A stretch of 64,000 bases of DNA from Actinocorallia sp039871655 (lineage in GTDB: Bacteria; Actinomycetota; Actinomycetes; Streptosporangiales; Streptosporangiaceae): positions 27,312-91,311 of the forward strand of contig NZ_JBDPLZ010000017.1 in NCBI RefSeq assembly GCF_039871655.1, read 5' to 3'. Every line of letters begins with the position of its first letter. The stretch's first letter is position 1. A program made the translations under genes and the position numbers. The notes under the pieces are model-generated. The model was not told where the DNA came from. It was given only the letters and a program-made list of their open reading frames with translations, and ran no database searches. Below, piece by piece: positions 59,677 to 64,000 of the stretch.

Positions 59677-62310
59677 TCAGCGAGCGTCGGAGGATGCCCA
59701 TCGCGGTCCGGCGAAGTCAGCCAGCGCCGCGCCCAGCCGGGGGTCCAGGTGCGGAGTCAAACCGAGCGACAGGACGAAATACCAGCCCCCGCCCATGCGG
59801 GAGCGGCGCGGCGGGCGCGGCGCGCCGGCGAGCAGTCGCACCTGCAGCGCGTAGAAGCGCGCGTCCCTGCCTCGGACGATCGCACGGCGCACGGTGATCT
59901 CCTCGACATGCCGCCATTCGTAGAAGCGGCGGCGCCGCCCGATCACTGAGGCGACGCCGTGCCGGGTCAGTTCCAACTCCACTCTCCGCGGCGGCATGAG
60001 GTAACCGAGCACGGTGATCATGGCGCCGACGAAGGGCCAGAAGAGCAGCGCCAGCCAGGCCGCCGGCTCCTCCCACTGACCCGACACACTGAATCGAACG
60101 ACGAAGAGGCCCATGAGCGGGCCGAGCACGGCCCAGTGAGCCAGCGGAAGCCGCCGGGACCGGCCGCGGAGAAGGTAGCCGTCCTCGGTGTGTTCCACGG
60201 TGAAATCGCGGGGGTCCGCGAGGAGGGGGAGGCGGGACGCCTTGAGGCCGGATAGACCTCCCCTCCTCGTCCGGCCGCCCCGTTCCGCTTCGCACCGTCC
60301 AGCCAGATGCTCCTGGAGACGGCGGTTGCGGAAACGGTAGGTACCGCCCGACACCTGCAGCAGACCGGCTGCCCGCGCGTCTTTGAGGAACGTCATCAGA
60401 GACCAGGGCACCCTCCCGACCGTCGCCAGAGAGCATTTGGCGAGCACCCAGCGGCTCCATGGGCTGAGCAACACCAGCAGCGCGGAGGCGCCCGCCCAGC
60501 CTGCGACCGCCGGCCACCAGCCCGGTTGCCCGCGGAGCCAGAAGAAGGCGCCTCCACCGGCGCCGATGAGCGGGGCGACCAGTGTCACCGTCGTGAGGAG
60601 CGCGTTCCGTTCGCCGTGCAGCAGTTCGTCAGGGGTGGCGGCGTCCACGGTGTCCGCGGGGGCCGCGTACACGATCATGAGCAGGGCAGGCAGCACACCG
60701 CCGATGGCGAACCACACCAAAGCGGGATGAGGTACCACGAAGACATAGAGCGCGAGCAGGAGGACGACGAGGGCGGGACCGCCCGTGAGCACCGCCAGGC
60801 GGGCCTGTGGGTCCACCCGTGAGTGCGGATCGAGAGAACGCGTCGCGTGGACGAACAGCAGGGGGTCCGTGCTGCGACGCGGTTCGGTGAGCCGCTGGCC
60901 GAACCATGAGGCGGCCACGGACCGGGCGACGGCCGCGAAGAGGACCCCCACGCTGACCTCGGTCGTCACGATGGGGCCACCCAGCATGGAGCTCTCCGCG
61001 TGGCTCGACGTCACCAGCTTGATGACAAGGGAGAGCAGTATGCCCGTCGTGAGGAGCGCGGGCAGTGCGAGAAGCCTGGGCAGCGGCGCCTTGTACAGCC
61101 GCCACCAGGCGAGCTCGGACTCCTCGCGGCGGCTCAGGAGCAGCGCCAGGTAGGAGAGCCAGGCGTCGGCCCGTTGGGAGTCCCAGACGCGGGGCGGATG
61201 CAGCCGGTCGGGATCTGGAGGCCGCGACGGAAACGCGACGGGCACGATCCGATCGAGGAGATGGGCTTCGACGGCCTGCCGGTCGGGGTAGGCCTGCCGG
61301 TCCGCCAGTTCGTTGGGATCGGTGGAATGATGCTCGTACGATCGGCGTACCAGCCACACCATCAACGGATTGCTCAGAGCCCAGCTGACGGGCGCGGAAG
61401 GCTCTCTCTCAAGGGTCTCCAGGAGCCGTGCCCACGCGGCGGTGCGAGCGGGAGGCCTGGCCCTACGGAGGTAGTCCGCGACCTCGTCGGGGCGCAACGG
61501 CAGCGATTCGATCACGGTGGCGCGGCGCAGCCCCCTGCCGTCCTGGTCCAGACGCGCGTACTCGTTCGTGCGGGAGACCAGTACGGCGTCCCTCTCTCCG
61601 CCGAGGCCTGCGTTGAGCGCGTCGAGGACCTCGGCCCGGCGGCGCTCGGGAAGTTCGTCGAGACCGTCCAGGACGGGCAGCACCCGCCGCTCGAGGAGCA
61701 GCCGGCGGGCCGGGTGGACACCGTCGACGGGCGGCAGACCCGGGTGGTCCCGTCGCAGCCGGTCCGCCAGCCAATCAATGAACGGCTGGCGCTGGACGTC
61801 CCAGGACTCCAGCGACAGCACGAGCGGGATCGGCACGTCGTCCTCACCCTGTGTCAGACGGCGAGCGAGGAGTTCGAGGGCGAGCAGGACGGCGAGCACC
61901 GTCTTCCCGGACCCGGCGGTGCCGAGCACGACCAGCCGCTGAGGCCTGAGCCCGAGAAAGACCCCGGCTATGGTGTCGGTCCCAGAGCCCGCAGGCACAT
62001 GATCCCCGGCGGACGCCACACGACGGCTGGGCGTCCAGCGCACGGGCAGCGGCTTGGGGTCGGTCAGGTCCCAGGCGTCGGCCTCGGCCCGCCACCGGTA
62101 GAGGAGACTGCGCGCCAGTATCCGTTCGGCCGCGGCCAAGGCGGAGTGGTCGTCGAGCGGCGGCGACTCTACACGCAGGGTCAGATGGAGATCGCCTTGG
62201 AGGATCCCGATCTGGATCAGGTATTCGGCCGTGCAGTCGACCGCGGTGTTGGCGATGCGCGGCCCATCGCCGGACTCCATCTGACTCGGCATGCGTCTCC
62301 GCCCCGTCAT
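59677..62310 (-). CDS. NACHT-domain NTPase with membrane segments and N-terminal amyloid-like motif
   Basis: 877 residues from ATG 62310. NACHT ATPase: Walker A GTAGSGKT (130-137), Walker B VLPVLDGLDEL (about 212-222), sensor region VLVSRTNEYARL and SNPLMVWLV winged-helix side. Then about six TM helices (410-630), a NACHT-type C-terminal piece (GGTYRFRNRRLQEHLAG) and two more TM helices (about 740-795) before a beta-rich tail. Residues 21-43 contain NT...EYLIQIGILQGDLHL, a RHIM/BASS-like amyloid motif also found in the protein at 63270-63719. A start at 62346 or 62292 is possible; TACTGT lies 9 nt before 62310. NLR-type sensor of a conflict system is the likely role. Confidence 0.85.
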   Translation of the reverse strand: MTGRRRMPSQMESGDGPRIANTAVDCTAEYLIQIGILQGDLHLTLRVESPPLDDHSALAAAERILARSLLYRWRAEADAWDLTDPKPLPVRWTPSRRVASAGDHVPAGSGTDTIAGVFLGLRPQRLVVLGTAGSGKTVLAVLLALELLARRLTQGEDDVPIPLVLSLESWDVQRQPFIDWLADRLRRDHPGLPPVDGVHPARRLLLERRVLPVLDGLDELPERRRAEVLDALNAGLGGERDAVLVSRTNEYARLDQDGRGLRRATVIESLPLRPDEVADYLRRARPPARTAAWARLLETLEREPSAPVSWALSNPLMVWLVRRSYEHHSTDPNELADRQAYPDRQAVEAHLLDRIVPVAFPSRPPDPDRLHPPRVWDSQRADAWLSYLALLLSRREESELAWWRLYKAPLPRLLALPALLTTGILLSLVIKLVTSSHAESSMLGGPIVTTEVSVGVLFAAVARSVAASWFGQRLTEPRRSTDPLLFVHATRSLDPHSRVDPQARLAVLTGGPALVVLLLALYVFVVPHPALVWFAIGGVLPALLMIVYAAPADTVDAATPDELLHGERNALLTTVTLVAPLIGAGGGAFFWLRGQPGWWPAVAGWAGASALLVLLSPWSRWVLAKCSLATVGRVPWSLMTFLKDARAAGLLQVSGGTYRFRNRRLQEHLAGRCEAERGGRTRRGGLSGLKASRLPLLADPRDFTVEHTEDGYLLRGRSRRLPLAHWAVLGPLMGLFVVRFSVSGQWEEPAAWLALLFWPFVGAMITVLGYLMPPRRVELELTRHGVASVIGRRRRFYEWRHVEEITVRRAIVRGRDARFYALQVRLLAGAPRPPRRSRMGGGWYFVLSLGLTPHLDPRLGAALADFAGPRWASSDAR

Positions 62311-62395
62311 TGTCGGTCCACAGTACTCGTCCGTGGTGCTCAACACCGTCGGCTGAGCGTGGGCCGAGTCGGCCGCCCGCGCATTGACGCTCGCC

Positions 62396-63304
62396 TCAGG
62401 ACCCCGTCGGGTCGCCGTGCAGACGGACCGTACTGAGAATTTTCATGATCGTCGAGTCCGGGAGTTCGTCCTTCACACCCCTGGCGCAATAGAGACTCCA
62501 TGCGACGAATGCACCCGCGGAGTTCTTGAAGCCGAACGTTATGGCCTTACCGTCGCTTGCGCAGGGCCCTCTCTGCGGAGTGCCCTTGGAACGGGCCCAG
62601 GCGATGCTGCCCCTGATACCGGATTCGGTGGTGTACGGCTTCGCTACCTTGTCGTAGGTGATGCTCTTCTTGTCCGGCTGCGTGTAACCGCCGTACACCC
62701 ACTGGACCACCTGAAATGATGCGATCTCGCCGGTGCTCTTGCCGCCGATGGCGCCCTTGGTGCCCGCTGCGGCCAGCCAGGTGTAGTCCATGAGCCCATC
62801 CTTGCCCTCGTCGGAAATGCACCAGTCCTTCTTGAGGCGTGCCGGCGCGGACATGAGGATGATGGGGGTCGTGCTGTCTTCGGCCCCATCGTCCGTGAAG
62901 CCGATCAAAGAGTCGGGCGGCCCGACCTCCCAGTCCGGCGGCACGTCGAAGGCCGTGCCCCACTTCGGGTTGATGACGACCTTCCAGCCTCGGACGGTGG
63001 GCCTCTCGAGGACGGGAGGTCTCTCGAGCCCGCCGACGCGAGACTCGCCGGACGCCGACGCGACGGCGCTCGACGAGGCACTCGCCGACGCGTTGACGTT
63101 CCCACCGTCACCTAGAGCCCAGAAGGCGGTGACGCCCGAGACGACGGTCACCGTCGTGGCCGCTGCGACCGCGATGATCTGCGGGGCTCCGACAGGCGAG
63201 AGCGCTCCGGACCGCGTTCGCCGCACCTGCCCGAAAGGCTCCTGGTTCTGAGATTCCGGGCCCGGCTGCTCAACCACCGTCGTCGTCCGCTGAGCGATCG
63301 GCAT
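62396..63304 (-). CDS. Single-pass membrane protein with exoplasmic domain
   Basis: 302 residues: Pro/Gln-rich cytoplasmic N-terminus with a basic patch, one TM helix (about 42-65), a Ser/Ala linker and a ~200-residue domain (WKVVINPKWGTAFDVPPDWEV start; two cysteines near CISDE and one in RGPCASDG). The domain recalls those appended to many streptomycete membrane kinases or NACHT neighbours, but I cannot name it with certainty. It overlaps the 149-residue gene by 35 bp and lies 85 bp before the NACHT gene. Confidence 0.75.
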   Translation of the reverse strand: MPIAQRTTTVVEQPGPESQNQEPFGQVRRTRSGALSPVGAPQIIAVAAATTVTVVSGVTAFWALGDGGNVNASASASSSAVASASGESRVGGLERPPVLERPTVRGWKVVINPKWGTAFDVPPDWEVGPPDSLIGFTDDGAEDSTTPIILMSAPARLKKDWCISDEGKDGLMDYTWLAAAGTKGAIGGKSTGEIASFQVVQWVYGGYTQPDKKSITYDKVAKPYTTESGIRGSIAWARSKGTPQRGPCASDGKAITFGFKNSAGAFVAWSLYCARGVKDELPDSTIMKILSTVRLHGDPTGS

Positions 63305-63719
63305 TACCGGCCAGAGGCGGCAGGGTGAGTCCGTCGGCCGACCCTATCGAACCGGCCTGGATCACCATCCCTGTGATCCGGCTGCCCTCGATGGTGTTCG
63401 TCACTGCTCCTGCGGGCCTCTCACGCTCCCGCTCCGAAGCCCCTACGGCCGGGTCCGCGCCGCCACCCGGGGCCGCCCCTCCCGGGCCGGGAACTCCCGC
63501 GCCGGATCGTCCGGGATCAGACGAACCGGCGCCCGCGCCACGTCCGCGAACCATCCCGTAGGCCGACAGACTCAGACCTGCCAGTCCGAAGAACGCACCC
63601 AGCACGCTCGCAGACTTGTCGGCTCTGTCCAGTCCCGCCCTCCAGAAGTAGACGGCCAGCCCCACCACCGCCACGGCAGCCATGACGCCGCCAACCCATC
63701 GGACGCTCCGCAACGACAT
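63270..63719 (-). CDS. Two-TM protein with C-terminal RHIM/BASS-like amyloid motif
   Basis: 149 residues: TM helices at about 9-26 and 37-56, a Gly/Ser/Pro-rich disordered region (59-95), then NTIEGSRITGMVIQAGSIGS (108-127). The core VIQAG resembles the (I/V)Q(x)G tetrad of RHIM and bacterial amyloid signalling sequences and matches LIQIG in the NACHT protein of the same operon. An effector with a membrane-active N-terminus and a C-terminal amyloid motif is the known partner of such NLR proteins. ATG 63719; weak ribosome binding site. Confidence 0.75.
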   Translation of the reverse strand: MSLRSVRWVGGVMAAVAVVGLAVYFWRAGLDRADKSASVLGAFFGLAGLSLSAYGMVRGRGAGAGSSDPGRSGAGVPGPGGAAPGGGADPAVGASERERERPAGAVTNTIEGSRITGMVIQAGSIGSADGLTLPPLAGNADRSADDDGG

Positions 63720-63772
63720 AGTTCCATTGTTTCACCCAAACAAGATCATAGACCCGTATCCAGGCTCCTTCT

Positions 63773-63925
63773 GTGCTCGTAGCGTTCATCGACGAGCACC
63801 GGGACCGCTTCGGCGGCGTCGAGCCGGTCTGCCACGTACTGACCATGCACGACTGCAGCATCGCCCCCTCCACTGAGACGCCAGTGAGAATGGATGAGGT
63901 GGTCGCGGCGAGGTATGACTCATGA
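63773..63925 (+). pseudogene. IS3-family transposase remnant (OrfB N-terminus)
   Basis: The frame reads VLVAFIDEHRDRFGGVEPVC, then HVLTMHDCSIAPST, close to the conserved start of IS3-family OrfB transposases (…FIDEHRDRFGVEPICRVL…IAPSTYYA). It has an extra Gly, loses similarity after IAPST and stops at 63925; the DDE domain is absent. A degenerate fragment at the end of the NACHT operon. Confidence 0.65.
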
Positions 63926-63933
63926 GACGCCAG
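63874..63933. repeat. 11-bp direct repeats at the IS3 remnant
   Basis: TGAGACGCCAG occurs at 63874-63884 and 63923-63933, starting 49 bp apart. The first copy is exactly where similarity to OrfB ends. It may be the scar of a later insertion or deletion. Confidence 0.45.
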
Positions 63934-64000
63934 ACTCCCCGGGATGTCTTTTTCGGGATCCGTCTACCTTGTCGGGCCACCGGCATAGCAGTCCCCTCGG

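Overview
The DNA is very GC-rich, uses ATG/GTG/TTG starts, and carries actinomycete hallmarks: a yrbE/mce operon, a DUF5302 protein, a trpL-attenuated trpE-trpG fusion, paired FluC subunits, a MocR regulator and several leaderless-type promoters. It is a chromosomal segment of a filamentous actinomycete (Streptosporangiales- or Streptomyces-like; genus cannot be fixed from the sequence). There is no complete tRNA, rRNA or CRISPR array.

Layout. (1) 1-4198: a four-gene operon with overlapping starts and stops, reading as uptake and stepwise hydrolysis of biuret: NCS2 permease (cut by the window edge), isochorismatase-fold biuret hydrolase, allophanate hydrolase and a PPC/DUF296 protein. (2) 4260-20769: core and housekeeping genes: a membrane Ser/Thr kinase, aldo/keto reductase divergent from a GH1 beta-glucosidase, a fused BluB-CobT enzyme for the lower ligand of cobalamin, type II NADH dehydrogenase, phosphoglucomutase, an Fpg/Nei glycosylase, a TetR regulator, a VOC plus carboxymuconolactone-decarboxylase-like pair, trpEG with its attenuator, flavohaemoglobin and a class I glutamine-amidotransferase-like hydrolase. 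(3) 20810-31289: an acyl-CoA dehydrogenase, then a nine-gene mce import operon (two YrbE permeases, six MCE proteins, one Mce-associated protein) behind a promoter whose start site carries a perfect ACCAAGCGCTTGGT palindrome. (4) 31331-50690: a coiled-coil protein with helicase-like remnant motifs, LysE and MFS exporters, a CHAP cell-wall hydrolase, a lipoprotein, Tex coupled to a 54-residue membrane protein, MocR, FabF, a COG2345 regulator, a FluC pair, TetR, a DMT transporter, a secreted anchored protein and a second acyl-CoA dehydrogenase behind two tandem TetR-type operators.

(5) 50691-64000 is different in character: about 1.4 kb of lower-GC, gene-poor DNA with a perfect 16-bp hairpin, a decayed tRNA 3' half and a small collagen-like protein, followed by two converging operons that end near an IS3-family transposase remnant. 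The plus operon (52129-59671) encodes an Hsp70 without its lid, a large protein with fibronectin-type-III-like domains, a zinc-ribbon P-loop GTPase, and a membrane-bound zinc-ribbon pseudo-GTPase with discoidin-like and NEW3-like domains. The minus operon (59677-63719) encodes a membrane NACHT NTPase, a single-pass membrane protein and a two-TM protein. The NACHT N-terminus and the C-terminus of the two-TM protein share a short RHIM/BASS-like amyloid motif (core IQIG and IQAG), the arrangement known from bacterial NLR-effector amyloid signalling. This cluster is the best candidate here for a little-described immunity or cell-death system.

All functions come from reading motifs and context by eye; no search was run. 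Regulatory sites are pattern calls.
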